Counted from the first letter of the stretch, positions 35,212-44,496 are shown. The stretch: DNA of 64,000 nucleotides from JAMZMI01 sp039970095 (GCA_039970095.1 JBDVMP010000066.1:1-64000), one strand, 5' to 3'. Numbers and translations: made by a program. Notes: generated from the sequence alone by a model not told the origin.

Positions 35212-37107
35212 CTATTCAACCACAGATAAGACCCCTTCCAATTGGCGGATTTCTTGCCTATCGAGCAAAACCCGAACAGCTTCCTCCACTTTTTCGGGTG
35301 GGTACTTTTTTAGAGCCACACGCAGATTTTCTAACTTCATCGGCTCATCCTTAAGTTGTGCTACAATAGATTTAAGAGGCAAATTCTGATCTCGCTTTTG
35401 TTTCAGGCATACATCACAGACTCCACAGTTCTCTTCTGTCTGTTCATCAAAATACTCCTGTATAATTCTCGTACGACACGTTTTTTCGTTGGTCACGTAA
35501 TCAATCACGGCCTTGGTTTTATCAAAAGCCACTTGCCTTCTCCAGGCAATCTGCTCCTTATCCAGCGGCAGGTTGTTGGAGTCGTATCTCGGCGTGAGAA
35601 ATGTGATCTGTGGTCTATCAGATGCCTGCTGGTACTCTATTACCTCTGCCTGATGCAGGTACTGCAACTGCTTAATGATATTGGGTTCGCTATCCTTGAT
35701 CAGGCGTGCCAGCTCCTTTTCTTTGATATTATGATAATCAGTAAAAATCTCCCCTCCGTACAGCCTCATCAGCGCTTTGATCAGTGGATCTACAGCTCCA
35801 TGCGCCACCTGAAACCTGTAAACATCCTCATGAGACTGCAAGAAAATAATTTTTGAGGTTGGGTGAAAGGCGTCTGAAATTTGGATCAATCCTTCATCTC
35901 TGAGCTTATTCAACGCATAATATGTTTCAACCGTAGGAAGGTTAAAATTGGAGGTAAACCGAACATAGTCAAACTCAAAACTGGTAAACGCGTTACTGCC
36001 CACAGCCAGCTTATAGTAATTAGCTAAAGCCTGATACACGCGCTTGATCAAATCTATACCTACGGCCATCTGCTCTGTGCGAGACTCCAGCTCGTCCAGA
36101 TCTCCCTGGTGAAAAAGCGCCACAGCATAGGCCTTCTTCTCATCTCTCCCTGCCCTGCCTGCTTCTTGATAATAAGCCTCTAGTGAATCAGGTAAATCGT
36201 AGTGAATAACCACTCGTACGTCGGGCTTGTCAATTCCCATCCCGAAAGCATTGGTGCTGACGATTACCCTGATTCGGTCCTGAATCCAATCATCCTGTTT
36301 GTGGGAGCGTTCCTCCCCAGACAATCCGGCATGATAAAAATCTGCATTTATACCGCTGCGTTTTAGAAACTCAGACAGCATCCTGGTTTTCTTTCTGCTG
36401 CGCACGTAGATGATGCCCGTGCCTCCCACATTGTTGAGAATATCAATCATCTTTTGATCCTTATTCTCAAGATTAAATACCGAATAAGAAAGGTTGGCTC
36501 TCGCAAAACTCTTTTGGAAAATGTTCGGATCATCAAACTCCAAACGCTTGACGATATCTTCTTTCACTTGTCTGGTGGCAGAAGCCGTGAGCGCGATTAC
36601 ATTCTTTATCTCCAGCGCATTGATAAAGTCCGCGATCTCGAGATATGGCGGACGAAAATCATAGCCCCACTGAGAAATACAATGCGCCTCATCTATGGCC
36701 AGCAGTCCTATATTCATCTGTTTGGCTCGCTCCAGAAACAATTCAGTTTTGATGCGCTCTGGCGAGACATAAAGAAACTTAAACCCACCATAAATACAGT
36801 TGTCGAGGGTGAAATCGATCTCTTTCTTGGACATGCCAGAGTATAGGGCGGCAGCCTTGATTCCTCGTTTTTTAAGCTGAAAAACCTGATCCTTCATCAA
36901 AGCAATCAACGGGGAGATCACTATGCAAATCCCATCGAGAAATAAACCCGGAACCTGAAAACAAATGGACTTACCTCCTCCTGTAGGCAATAATGCAAGC
37001 GTATGATTTCCGGCAATGACAGAATCGATGATTTCGTCCTGCAACTCCCTGAAAGCAGGATAACCCCAGTATTGTTTGAGTATGTCAACCGGTTGCTTAT
37101 CAGCCAT
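35212..37107 (-). CDS. recQ: ATP-dependent DNA helicase RecQ
   Basis: 631 residues, 3'-5' SF2 helicase used in recombination and fork repair. Motif I LLPTGGGKSICFQVPGL; motif II DEAHCISQWGYDFRP; motif III ALTASATRQVKEDI; motif V-VI DKPDVRVVIHYDLPDSLEAYYQEAGRAGRD. The RQC zinc-binding site has cysteines in CRTRIIQEYF and CGVCDVC. The C-terminal ~110 residues are short and no HRDC domain is evident. It is transcribed after the hydratase gene without a gap (stop 37108, ATG 37107), so the two probably share an mRNA though not a function. Confidence 0.95.
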   Translation of the reverse strand: MADKQPVDILKQYWGYPAFRELQDEIIDSVIAGNHTLALLPTGGGKSICFQVPGLFLDGICIVISPLIALMKDQVFQLKKRGIKAAALYSGMSKKEIDFTLDNCIYGGFKFLYVSPERIKTELFLERAKQMNIGLLAIDEAHCISQWGYDFRPPYLEIADFINALEIKNVIALTASATRQVKEDIVKRLEFDDPNIFQKSFARANLSYSVFNLENKDQKMIDILNNVGGTGIIYVRSRKKTRMLSEFLKRSGINADFYHAGLSGEERSHKQDDWIQDRIRVIVSTNAFGMGIDKPDVRVVIHYDLPDSLEAYYQEAGRAGRDEKKAYAVALFHQGDLDELESRTEQMAVGIDLIKRVYQALANYYKLAVGSNAFTSFEFDYVRFTSNFNLPTVETYYALNKLRDEGLIQISDAFHPTSKIIFLQSHEDVYRFQVAHGAVDPLIKALMRLYGGEIFTDYHNIKEKELARLIKDSEPNIIKQLQYLHQAEVIEYQQASDRPQITFLTPRYDSNNLPLDKEQIAWRRQVAFDKTKAVIDYVTNEKTCRTRIIQEYFDEQTEENCGVCDVCLKQKRDQNLPLKSIVAQLKDEPMKLENLRVALKKYPPEKVEEAVRVLLDRQEIRQLEGVLSVVE

Positions 37108-37881
37108 TTACCACTTTAGTTTTTTCTTATCCAAAAACGCTTGTATCCCTGCCTTGCAATCATCTGTAACTCTGGCTTTGGCGTTATATTCTGCAGCTTT
37201 ACCCAACGCATCTCCAATTTCCAAAGTCTGCATTTCGCGTATGAGTTGTTTGGTCAGGGTCATTGATTCACCTGAATTTGTTGTGATCATTTTATCAACT
37301 ATCCCCGTTACCACTTCTGCTATCTTGTCAGCTTCAAAAACTCCCGAGACCAATCCAAAATCCATGCATTTTGAAGCTTCAAAAAGCTCTCCTGTCAACA
37401 GCAGTTGTGTGGCCCTGGACTCACCAATTTTTCTGATCAAAAAAGCAGAAACGATGGCAGGCACAAAACCTATTTTCACTTCAGTGTATCCAATTTTAGT
37501 TTCAGGAGTACAGTAAACCAGGTCACATACCGAAATCAATCCCGCTCCTCCTGCAATGGCGTGTCCTTCCACCTGAGCAATCATTGGCTTAGGAAAATGA
37601 TACATTTGTTCAAAAAGTGCCTTGAGGTGTTCTGAGTCCTCAAGGTTTTCTTCATAAGAATTGGATTGCAAAGACTTTAGATATTCCAGATCGGCTCCAG
37701 CGCTAAAAACAGACCCCTCGGCTGAGATCACAACAACTTTCACAGATTGATCCTGCTTCAGGTCATCGAGGCAACCTCGCAATTCAGTGACCATATCAGG
37801 ATGCAGCGCATTGCGCTTTTCCGGTCTGTTTAGAACAATGTTCGCTCTTCTATCGGCTATGTCGCACTTGATAAAATTCAT
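37108..37881 (-). CDS. Enoyl-CoA hydratase/isomerase family protein, LiuC-like (probable methylglutaconyl-CoA hydratase)
   Basis: 257 residues of the crotonase fold. The oxyanion-hole pattern FSAGADLEYL and the second loop AIAGGAGLISVCDLVY are clear, and the segment IGYTEVKIGFVPAIVSAFLI resembles the LiuC group (methylglutaconyl-CoA hydratase of leucine catabolism) more than classic enoyl-CoA hydratase. One of the two catalytic Glu positions (the one in GGGCEL of the rat enzyme) appears to be Gly here, while the later Glu is kept. The substrate is therefore inferred. No other leucine-degradation gene is adjacent. Confidence 0.8.
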   Translation of the reverse strand: MNFIKCDIADRRANIVLNRPEKRNALHPDMVTELRGCLDDLKQDQSVKVVVISAEGSVFSAGADLEYLKSLQSNSYEENLEDSEHLKALFEQMYHFPKPMIAQVEGHAIAGGAGLISVCDLVYCTPETKIGYTEVKIGFVPAIVSAFLIRKIGESRATQLLLTGELFEASKCMDFGLVSGVFEADKIAEVVTGIVDKMITTNSGESMTLTKQLIREMQTLEIGDALGKAAEYNAKARVTDDCKAGIQAFLDKKKLKW

Positions 37882-37936
37882 CTTATTCGTTGGGGTGTTT
37901 GATTTAGCTACAATTTAGAATATCTCCCATAGATGT

Positions 37937-40027
37937 TCAGAGCTTTATTTCATAATAGCCATCTTCCACCAGGCTATGCGCCGAAATTCCCGAATCCGCT
38001 AACCTGTCTCTCAGCGCATCGAGTTGATAGTATTGAGTATCGGCTCCCAGGATCAGCCTATTTCCTTTGAGCATTTCAGACGACCAATACCTGGTTCCGT
38101 TCAGATAGATTATATCGGCATATAGCTCTGCCTTAAAATCCAGTTTTTGGTCCGTGTCGAGAATCAAAATCTTCTTACCTGCCCAGTCAATCATTTTCCC
38201 ATAGGGAAAAATTTGCACAGCAAAATGATCAGACATGAGCGCGTATGATGTCTCCATTTTTCCAAGACCATTGGCCAACCGAAAAGGGTTCACCTGAAAA
38301 CCGACAACCTCCAGTTCATCCTCAGACAAATCATCAATTAACAATGTGGCCTCCTTTCCATCTACCAGATCTATGGCGATTTTGTTTTTGATTTCATAAA
38401 ATACAATCCGCTTTTGCTGAACATAGACGGAATGTTTGTAATTGAGCCAGGCACAGAGAAACATCCCACAAATCAGCGCTGCGAACAATGATCTTTTGTG
38501 ATAGTAATCAAAAGCAATGCTGAACAATAAAATCATGGCATAAACCAAAATCGTATCATAAATATCAAAATATAGCCAATCAACGATAGGCCGTGGAAGT
38601 AGCATCAGATAGCCTATGGCTTCATTTATTATCCAAATGAACCACCCTAGAATAAATCCTATAACCCACCCTATACCAGTGTGAATAAAACTGCCGGTCA
38701 CCAATAATATTCCCCCTACCAAAATCACTGCAGCTGCAGGAATCACCACAATATTGGAAACCAAAAAGTATGTAGGGAACTGATGGAAATAATAAACGGT
38801 AAGCGGAAATGTGGCAAGCTGAGCAGAAATAGAAACACAGGTTATCTGCCAGAAATAAAGCATCACTTTGGTATTCGGCACCATCAGTCTGACCAACTTA
38901 GGCTGCAAAAACACAATGCCAAAAACAGCAGCAAAAGAAAGCTGAAAACCCACAGAGTGAATCAGAAAAGGGTCGTAAAGTAGCAGCACAAAAGCAGCAA
39001 TACCCAGAGAATTGTAAATATTGGCACTCTTACTAATAGTCTGGCTAATCAGTATAACACTAAACATGACAGAGGCTCGAAGTACCGATGGAGAAAATCC
39101 TGTAACAAGTGCATAAGACCAAATGAGTGAAATGGCCAGAACTATAAAAGCAATCTGTCCTGCTTTCTTTTTCTTGACAAAACCAAACACCAGGTTGATA
39201 AGCAGATAGACAATGCCGACATGCAAACCCGAAACAGCAAGTACATGCATGGCACCCGCCGAAGAATAAGCCAGTTTAGTCTCATTATCCAAATGATCTT
39301 TGATCCCAATGAGCAATGCGGCCAATATTGCTTGCTCTCGTTCCTTATCTATTTGCTCAAAGATGAGTTCCTTGCACTTGGTTCTAATTGCGAACGCCGT
39401 GCCTAAGATGACATTTGGCGGATCATTTTCAATTAGTGTGATATCCGATTCTGAGGCAAATGCGTGTGCATAGATATTGATGGTTTCGAGATACCTTCGG
39501 TAGTCAAACTCCTCGGGGTTTCCCGGCGCACCAACGGGGTGACAGGCAGCCAACACGTCCAATTTATCTCCATATTGATAGATTGCAAGCGAGTCCTCCT
39601 TTCTCACATAGAGATACACCCTGCCCGAGGCGCTATGAGCTGAATCTGAAGTCTTAATCAGGTCGATCCCAACTTCATAGCGCTGATAATCTTTTCTTTC
39701 CACATTATCAGAAAGAACAGTTCCACGAAACGCCTTGATTTCAGAATAACTGGAGTAATGACTAAAATCTGTGCGCTCATCATGGAATTGGGATACTAAA
39801 AAACCAACTGCCGATATAGTTAGAAGTGTGAAAAAACCACCCAACACACGGTTTGTCTCATTTGGCTTGGAGAAGTTTTCGAACACCCAGCAGACTGACA
39901 TCAACCCGAAAAGTATTGCCAGATGCCACAGGTTAATAGCCGGCATGAACTCATGTTGTTCACAAAGAATTCCAGCTATGAGTGCAATGGCATATCTGAT
40001 ATATGGAAACGGACTCCAAATGAACAT
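37937..40027 (-). CDS. comEC: ComEC/Rec2-family competence-type membrane protein
   Basis: 696 residues. N-terminal membrane segments, an extracytoplasmic OB-like domain (~95-220), and the central Competence domain with about eight helices, starting AILAALLIGIKDHLDNETKLAYSS (in part) then GAMHVLAVSGLHVGIVYLL, the family hallmark. The protein ends in a short soluble region and lacks a full metallo-beta-lactamase domain, as in several Bacteroidota homologues. It is the putative channel for DNA uptake across the inner membrane. No other competence genes occur in this window. Confidence 0.9.
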   Translation of the reverse strand: MFIWSPFPYIRYAIALIAGILCEQHEFMPAINLWHLAILFGLMSVCWVFENFSKPNETNRVLGGFFTLLTISAVGFLVSQFHDERTDFSHYSSYSEIKAFRGTVLSDNVERKDYQRYEVGIDLIKTSDSAHSASGRVYLYVRKEDSLAIYQYGDKLDVLAACHPVGAPGNPEEFDYRRYLETINIYAHAFASESDITLIENDPPNVILGTAFAIRTKCKELIFEQIDKEREQAILAALLIGIKDHLDNETKLAYSSAGAMHVLAVSGLHVGIVYLLINLVFGFVKKKKAGQIAFIVLAISLIWSYALVTGFSPSVLRASVMFSVILISQTISKSANIYNSLGIAAFVLLLYDPFLIHSVGFQLSFAAVFGIVFLQPKLVRLMVPNTKVMLYFWQITCVSISAQLATFPLTVYYFHQFPTYFLVSNIVVIPAAAVILVGGILLVTGSFIHTGIGWVIGFILGWFIWIINEAIGYLMLLPRPIVDWLYFDIYDTILVYAMILLFSIAFDYYHKRSLFAALICGMFLCAWLNYKHSVYVQQKRIVFYEIKNKIAIDLVDGKEATLLIDDLSEDELEVVGFQVNPFRLANGLGKMETSYALMSDHFAVQIFPYGKMIDWAGKKILILDTDQKLDFKAELYADIIYLNGTRYWSSEMLKGNRLILGADTQYYQLDALRDRLADSGISAHSLVEDGYYEIKL

Positions 40028-40305
40028 AATACCAACCGTTGTTCATTAAAGTTGGGAATTAAAACACTAACAAGCAACGCTTTATTTAATTATCTTATAA
40101 AACGTTATCGCCTTATGGCTAGGCTTTTCGACCTCAAGAATTAGTGTCAGTGGTGTCAGAAGAAGGGTTTTATTATACAAATAGCACTGATTCTATTTCA
40201 GATAGCTAAAAATGATAAGCTGACATTTCGATTGTTTCGTGAGGACACGAAACATAATTCTAAGAATAGATGAGAATATGAACTTACGTTTTTAAACTCA
40301 ATTCC
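40028..40305. other. 278-base gap between comEC and the GNAT gene
   Basis: No convincing gene: only very short ORFs (nine codons plus, twenty codons minus). The main feature is a perfect hairpin at 40233-40254. AT-rich with no TAnnTTTG box at a suitable distance from comEC. Confidence 0.6.
40233..40254. repeat. Perfect 9-bp hairpin with AGGA loop
   Basis: TGTTTCGTG-AGGA-CACGAAACA. It is not followed by a T-run on either strand, so it is not a standard terminator; it may be an operator, an RNA stabiliser or an attenuator-like element downstream of the GNAT/phoH transcript. Confidence 0.5.
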
Positions 40306-40749
40306 TTAATCGGAAATGCGCTCCATCTTGAAATGCTGGATATTGCATTCTTCAAATTGTGGCCCTGTTTTTTCAAAGCCAAATTTGGTATAAAGGGGAA
40401 TAGCTGTGAGCTGTGCATGAAGATATAGATATTGCCCATTTCCTACATTTTGAGAAATATCGGACAATACCGCTTGTACCAAAGCTGAACCCACTCCGGC
40501 ACCCCGGTGGCTTTGTTTCACTGCAAATCTTTCCAGTTTAATGCCCTTGTCTGTGGCTCGCCATCGTGCTACGCCTACAGGCAAATCATCCTCAAACGCA
40601 ATAAAGTGACGAGATATTGACTCAAACTCATCAAATTCCTCTTCGCTTCTAACCTCCTGCTCCACTACAAAAACCTCCTGTCGCAGTGCGAATACTTTGT
40701 CTTGTAGTTCTTTGGTGTCAGCTAGTTTTACGTCAATCTCTCTTGCCAT
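40306..40749 (-). CDS. GNAT-family N-acetyltransferase
   Basis: 147 residues from ATG at 40749 (MAREIDVKLADTKEL); an in-frame ATG three codons upstream is also possible. The acetyl-CoA loop is VKQSHRGAGVGSALV, and the pattern QEVFVVEQEV is like ElaA/YjcF-type acetyltransferases. The acceptor is unknown. It overlaps the end of phoH by about 17 bases, indicating co-transcription with it. Confidence 0.88.
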   Translation of the reverse strand: MAREIDVKLADTKELQDKVFALRQEVFVVEQEVRSEEEFDEFESISRHFIAFEDDLPVGVARWRATDKGIKLERFAVKQSHRGAGVGSALVQAVLSDISQNVGNGQYLYLHAQLTAIPLYTKFGFEKTGPQFEECNIQHFKMERISD

Positions 40750-41683
40750 GAAAATCATCGTAAGCTTTGATAATATCTTTCACAAGTTTGTGCCTTACCA
40801 CATCACGCTCATCGAGAGTAACGAAGTTGATACCCTTGACTGGCCCCAAAACATCCAATGCCTCAATCAGCCCCGACTTTTGTTTGGGTGGTAAATCAAT
40901 CTGTGATTTATCACCTGTTATGATGACTTTAGATGACGGCCCCATTCTGGTCAGGAACATTTTGATCTGCATCGGCGTAGTATTTTGCGCTTCGTCCAGA
41001 AGAATAAAAGCATTGTTCAGTGTCCTGCCTCGCATATATGCCAATGGTGCAATTTCCACAACACCGCTCTCCATATAGAACTTTAGCTTTTCGGATGGGA
41101 TCATATCATTCAGTGCGTCATAAATAGGCCGCAGATATGGATCAATTTTTTCTTTCAAGTCGCCCGGCAGGAAGCCCAAGTTTTCTCCTGCCTCAACAGC
41201 CGGTCTTGTTATGATTATTTTCTTAACCTCTTTATTCTTAAGTGCTTTGACCGCCAGAGCCACAGAAACATAGGTTTTTCCTGTTCCGGCTGGGCCAATG
41301 GCAAAAACAAGATCATTCTTACTCACGGCCTCAACCAACTCCTTCTGGTTTTTGGTCTTAGCAGCAATCTTCACCCCACGCGTGCCAAAAACAAGAATAT
41401 CGTCCTTGCTCAGGTCAGTCCCGTGAGCCTGCTCCTCGTTGATATAGGACACCACATTTTCATGCGTGACCTTACCATACTTATGATAATGATCAACAAG
41501 GGAATTCAAAATCTCATTGATTTTGATGATGTTCTGTCCAGACCCCTGAATACGAATTTCATTACCTCTTGAAACAATTTTGCTTTGAGGAAAGGCACTG
41601 GCAATTTCCCTGATATTTTGATTTTCTATTCCTAAAAAATCAACTAATGAGATATTCTCGAGAGTAACTACCTTTTCTAACAA
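40733..41683 (-). CDS. phoH: PhoH-like ATPase
   Basis: 316 residues. N-terminal KH-like segment (~1-75), then the P-loop ATPase with Walker A GPAGTGKTYVSVALAV and Walker B LLDEAQNTTPMQIKMFL, followed by SKVIITGDKSQIDLPP, the standard PhoH/YbeZ signature. Family members act on RNA in ribosome maturation and RNA quality control with YbeY. Here the partner ybeY is not adjacent. The gene is divergent from the SAM hydrolase gene with an 80-base spacer. Confidence 0.94.
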   Translation of the reverse strand: MLEKVVTLENISLVDFLGIENQNIREIASAFPQSKIVSRGNEIRIQGSGQNIIKINEILNSLVDHYHKYGKVTHENVVSYINEEQAHGTDLSKDDILVFGTRGVKIAAKTKNQKELVEAVSKNDLVFAIGPAGTGKTYVSVALAVKALKNKEVKKIIITRPAVEAGENLGFLPGDLKEKIDPYLRPIYDALNDMIPSEKLKFYMESGVVEIAPLAYMRGRTLNNAFILLDEAQNTTPMQIKMFLTRMGPSSKVIITGDKSQIDLPPKQKSGLIEALDVLGPVKGINFVTLDERDVVRHKLVKDIIKAYDDFHGKRD

Positions 41684-41723
41684 ATGAATTTTGGTTTAGA
41701 ATTTTTTTGGCTCTAGTAATTTA

Positions 41724-41741
41724 TACTTTTGCTCAAACTTA
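41724..41741. promoter_or_regulatory. Facing -7 boxes between phoH and the SAM hydrolase gene
   Basis: Plus-strand TACTTTTG (41724-41731) and minus-strand TAAGTTTG (41734-41741) both fit TAnnTTTG, two bases apart and on opposite strands. If both are used, the two divergent promoters overlap and would compete. -33 elements are not clear for either, so this is tentative. Confidence 0.4.
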
Positions 41742-41763
41742 AAATAATATTTGCTTCGCTTGT

Positions 41764-42546
41764 ATGGCAGTGATCACTTTTATGTCGGATTTTGGAATAG
41801 AAGACCACTATGTTGCTGCTGTAAAAGCTGTAATCATCAGTCATAACCCCAGTATCCCTATCATTGACATCAGTCATCAAATCACGCCTGGAGATATCGG
41901 TCAGGCGGCTTACCTGCTCAAAAGTGTCTTTCGGGAGTTCCCAAAAGGAACGGTTCATTTATGTGGTATAGATAATGTTGCCCGCGAAAGAACAAGGCTG
42001 TTGGCGATGAAAGTGGAGGATCATTTTTTTGTAGGTTCTGATTCGGGTATTTTCAGCTTGATCAGCGAAGAAAGACCCATGGCCTGCATAGACCTCAATG
42101 CTGTCAATCCTGTTAATTCCACTTTTCCCACTAAAGAAATTTTGGCTCCTGCCGCTGCAGGACTGGCCAGTGGCAAAAACATCCACGATATGGGGCCTGC
42201 TGTAGATGCTATTATGGAGCTTTTTGCAAGAAAGCTGAAGGTAACCAAACGCGAAATAGCAGGAAATGTAATTAGGGTAGATCAATATGGAAACCTTATT
42301 ACCAATATTGAGAAAAAGGAATTTGATATCATTCAGAAGCTGAACAACAACGCCGCATTCGAAATCACCATAGGTCGGGAGACAGTAACCCGGATCAACG
42401 AAAACTACTTCGAAGTAGAGTCTGGTGACTGTTTCGTTTTCTTTAATTCAATTGGCTTGTTGCAGATTGGGATAAACAAGGGAAATGCAGCCGAATTGCT
42501 CGGACTCAAGCTGGACACGCCTATCGTAATGAGCTTTAACATATGA
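41764..42546 (+). CDS. SAM hydrolase / hydroxide adenosyltransferase (DUF62 family)
   Basis: 260 residues. N-terminal VITFMSDFGIEDHYVAAVK with the conserved Asp and Gly of the substrate site; later RTRLLAMKVEDHFFVGSDSG and VDQYGNLITNI, all DUF62 signatures. Family members hydrolyse S-adenosylmethionine to adenosine and methionine (archaeal and bacterial enzymes) and are relatives of the fluorinase/chlorinase. The physiological role is unsettled. The stop overlaps the next ATG (ATGA). Confidence 0.9.
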   Translation: MAVITFMSDFGIEDHYVAAVKAVIISHNPSIPIIDISHQITPGDIGQAAYLLKSVFREFPKGTVHLCGIDNVARERTRLLAMKVEDHFFVGSDSGIFSLISEERPMACIDLNAVNPVNSTFPTKEILAPAAAGLASGKNIHDMGPAVDAIMELFARKLKVTKREIAGNVIRVDQYGNLITNIEKKEFDIIQKLNNNAAFEITIGRETVTRINENYFEVESGDCFVFFNSIGLLQIGINKGNAAELLGLKLDTPIVMSFNI

Positions 42547-42827
42547 TTACACGAATCGTAAGAATGGTATTTGAGGAAGATAAGACCAACGATTTTTTGT
42601 TGATCTTTAACGCAGCAAAAGCGAAAATCAAAGATTTTGATGGTTGTGAAGATTTAGAGCTTCATCAGGATTATCACAACAAGAGCGTGTACTACACAAA
42701 AAGTATCTGGCAGAGTCAATCTCACCTGGAAGCATATAGACAGTCGGAGCTTTTTAAAACCACCTGGGCCAAAACTAAAGTTTTATTTGCCGACAAACCG
42801 ATGGCATTTAGTCTTAAAAAAATGTGA
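42543..42827 (+). CDS. Small antibiotic-biosynthesis-monooxygenase (ABM) fold protein
   Basis: 94 residues beginning ITRIVRMVFEEDKTNDFLLI, followed by the ferredoxin-like alpha-beta pattern of the ABM family, with the C-terminal strand CEDLELHQDYHNKSVYYTKS and the helix SHLEAYRQSELFKTTW. No catalytic residues can be named. It starts in an ATGA overlap with the SAM hydrolase gene, so the two are co-translated. An intrinsic terminator lies about 140 bases downstream. Confidence 0.78.
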   Translation: MITRIVRMVFEEDKTNDFLLIFNAAKAKIKDFDGCEDLELHQDYHNKSVYYTKSIWQSQSHLEAYRQSELFKTTWAKTKVLFADKPMAFSLKKM

Positions 42828-42965
42828 GAAAAATAACTCGCCTACCTAACTAAAGTGTTTGACGATAAAAAGCGGGTGTTCACCGAGAAATACTTCTCCA
42901 GTCCGCTTCCGTACTACATCTTTGTAATGAAGATAGACGAGAGATTTATTTTCATAGCAGATTTT

Positions 42966-42993
42966 ATCCCGCTTTCGAGCGGGATTTTTTTTT
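42966..42993 (+). terminator. Intrinsic terminator with UUCG tetraloop
   Basis: ATCCCGCT-TTCG-AGCGGGAT followed by a run of T. Eight-base-pair stem with a stable UUCG loop. It ends the SAM hydrolase / ABM transcript and abuts the stop of the convergent lipoprotein gene. The 168-base stretch before it from 42828 holds no recognisable gene. Confidence 0.9.
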
Positions 42994-42995
42994 AC

Positions 42996-43478
42996 CTAAT
43001 GGCCAGTGCAGACTGCCACTCCATCAAAAAAGTAATCCTCATTTTTCCCGATGTTACCAAAGGCAAGCACCATGTGTTTGAATAGGTTGTCGTTCATGTG
43101 AATTTTGATGCTGCCGTTCATCTCATCGAGCAACTCATAAGTGAATGGCTCACCGTTGCTCAGTTCAACCTGATCGAGAATTGTCACGCTATTACCTGTT
43201 GCTCCATCTACGGGATTTAGCGCAAAGGCCAACTCTCCGACCTCTCTTACGCTACCAAAGTGCAAATGTGCCGGATGTTTTGCTTCGGGAGATATACCTG
43301 TAAGACTTATCACTACCTTGATTTTTCCGGGAGCCAGCTCCTCGAAAACGGCTTCTCCCCTCACGTTATTCAAATTTGCCCTGTTGATATAATAGGTTTT
43401 CTGCCTCGGCTCAGCAGCCTTCTGCTGACAAGAAAACATCAAAATGGTCAGGACGAAAAGTGTAAAAAAGTATTTCAT
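42996..43478 (-). CDS. CHRD-like lipoprotein
   Basis: 160 residues from ATG at 43478; a longer in-frame start at 43499 is less likely because the lipoprotein signal (YFFTLFVLTILMFSC, Cys ~17) fits the shorter form. The mature domain has the pattern EAVFEELAPGKIKVVISLTG and KHPAHLHFGS, reminiscent of CHRD domains and of the His-x-His segments of copper-binding or SOD-like beta-barrels. No enzymatic activity can be inferred. It is a single-gene unit bounded by terminators or divergent genes. Confidence 0.6.
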   Translation of the reverse strand: MKYFFTLFVLTILMFSCQQKAAEPRQKTYYINRANLNNVRGEAVFEELAPGKIKVVISLTGISPEAKHPAHLHFGSVREVGELAFALNPVDGATGNSVTILDQVELSNGEPFTYELLDEMNGSIKIHMNDNLFKHMVLAFGNIGKNEDYFFDGVAVCTGH

Positions 43479-43560
43479 GGTAGCACTAAAAAGTTTCAAA
43501 ACGAATCCTTACTATAAATTTAGCACGTAAGCAGGTCAAATCAAAAGTGGAAAGTGACGG

Positions 43561-44493
43561 CTACACTACTCCAATATGCATGATAGCGTCTCCCTGATGT
43601 AACAACGGATTATTGTTAAGCCCTATTACATAACCGGCAACTTTCGTTTTCACGGGCTGTTTCTTCTCACCAAATGGGTCAGTGAGATATCCAACCACCT
43701 GGTTTTTGCCTACCGGATCTCCTGAGCTCACCAACGGCTGAAATAGTCCTGCATTTCGCGCTCTGATCCAGCTGGAGCTTTGCACCACCTGGCTCAACGC
43801 TATTGGCTCAGGTGCCTCATCTATCATATCCAGATGCTTCATCAAACGCAGAGCGCCATTCACACCCTGATCAATAGCAAATTCATCAAAACGGGTGGAC
43901 TCTCCTCCCTCATATACCAGGATTCGCTTGCCTAACTTAGATGCGGACCAACGCAAAGAATTGGACCTAAACTTTGAATTCAAAGCGAATGGTGCGCCAA
44001 AAGCCTCTGCCAGCTTCCGGTTTTCATCATCTTTCATGACGCACCTTGTCTGAGGGTAATTGGTTCTTTGTGCTCCTCCGGTGTGAAAGTCTATACCGTA
44101 ATCTATTTTGGGTATAATATCCTTCAACACATAATTGGCCATTCTAGAAGCCAGCGATCCGTTTTTGTTGCCCGGAAACGAACGATTCACATCTTTGCCA
44201 TCCGGTACGGTACGCGAAAAGTGTATAAAACCGTAAACATTGAGTATAGGAATACAAATCGTGGTTCCGCGCTTCACTTTGTTATGACCACCCTCGATGA
44301 TTCGCCTTACGATCTCTACCCCGTTGATTTCGTCTCCATGCATGCCGCCGAGTAGTAGCAGTACAGGTCCCGGGTTTTCAGAGCGGCATACCGTAATTGA
44401 TATGTCGATAGAAGTGTGAGATGGGAGCTTTGAAATCTCCACCTTAGTTACTCTTTCTTGCCCCGGAAGTATTTCTTTTTCGTTGATTATCAT
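43561..44493 (-). CDS. Succinylglutamate desuccinylase/aspartoacylase-family zinc protein
   Basis: 310 residues of the M14-like AstE/AspA family. The zinc-binding motif GGMHGDEINGVEIVRRI (His, Glu) is followed by a third ligand His in YGIDFHTGG; FSRTVPDGKDVNRSFPGN supplies the Asn-Arg region that binds the substrate carboxylate. The C-terminal ~90 residues carry a small beta-domain. Family members remove acyl or amino-acyl groups from amino acids or peptides. It follows rimK by three bases, so it probably acts on the product or precursor of the RimK-type ligase; this is inference. Confidence 0.85.
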   Translation of the reverse strand: MIINEKEILPGQERVTKVEISKLPSHTSIDISITVCRSENPGPVLLLLGGMHGDEINGVEIVRRIIEGGHNKVKRGTTICIPILNVYGFIHFSRTVPDGKDVNRSFPGNKNGSLASRMANYVLKDIIPKIDYGIDFHTGGAQRTNYPQTRCVMKDDENRKLAEAFGAPFALNSKFRSNSLRWSASKLGKRILVYEGGESTRFDEFAIDQGVNGALRLMKHLDMIDEAPEPIALSQVVQSSSWIRARNAGLFQPLVSSGDPVGKNQVVGYLTDPFGEKKQPVKTKVAGYVIGLNNNPLLHQGDAIMHIGVV

Positions 44494-44496
44494 GAC

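Noticed and set aside
40028..40305. 20-codon minus-strand ORF starting MFRVLTKQSK
   Set aside because: Too short, no good context, and it starts within the hairpin at 40233-40254.
42855..43085. 76-codon plus-strand ORF starting GTG after the ABM gene
   Set aside because: It reads through the UUCG terminator and into the convergent lipoprotein gene, so it is a chance frame.
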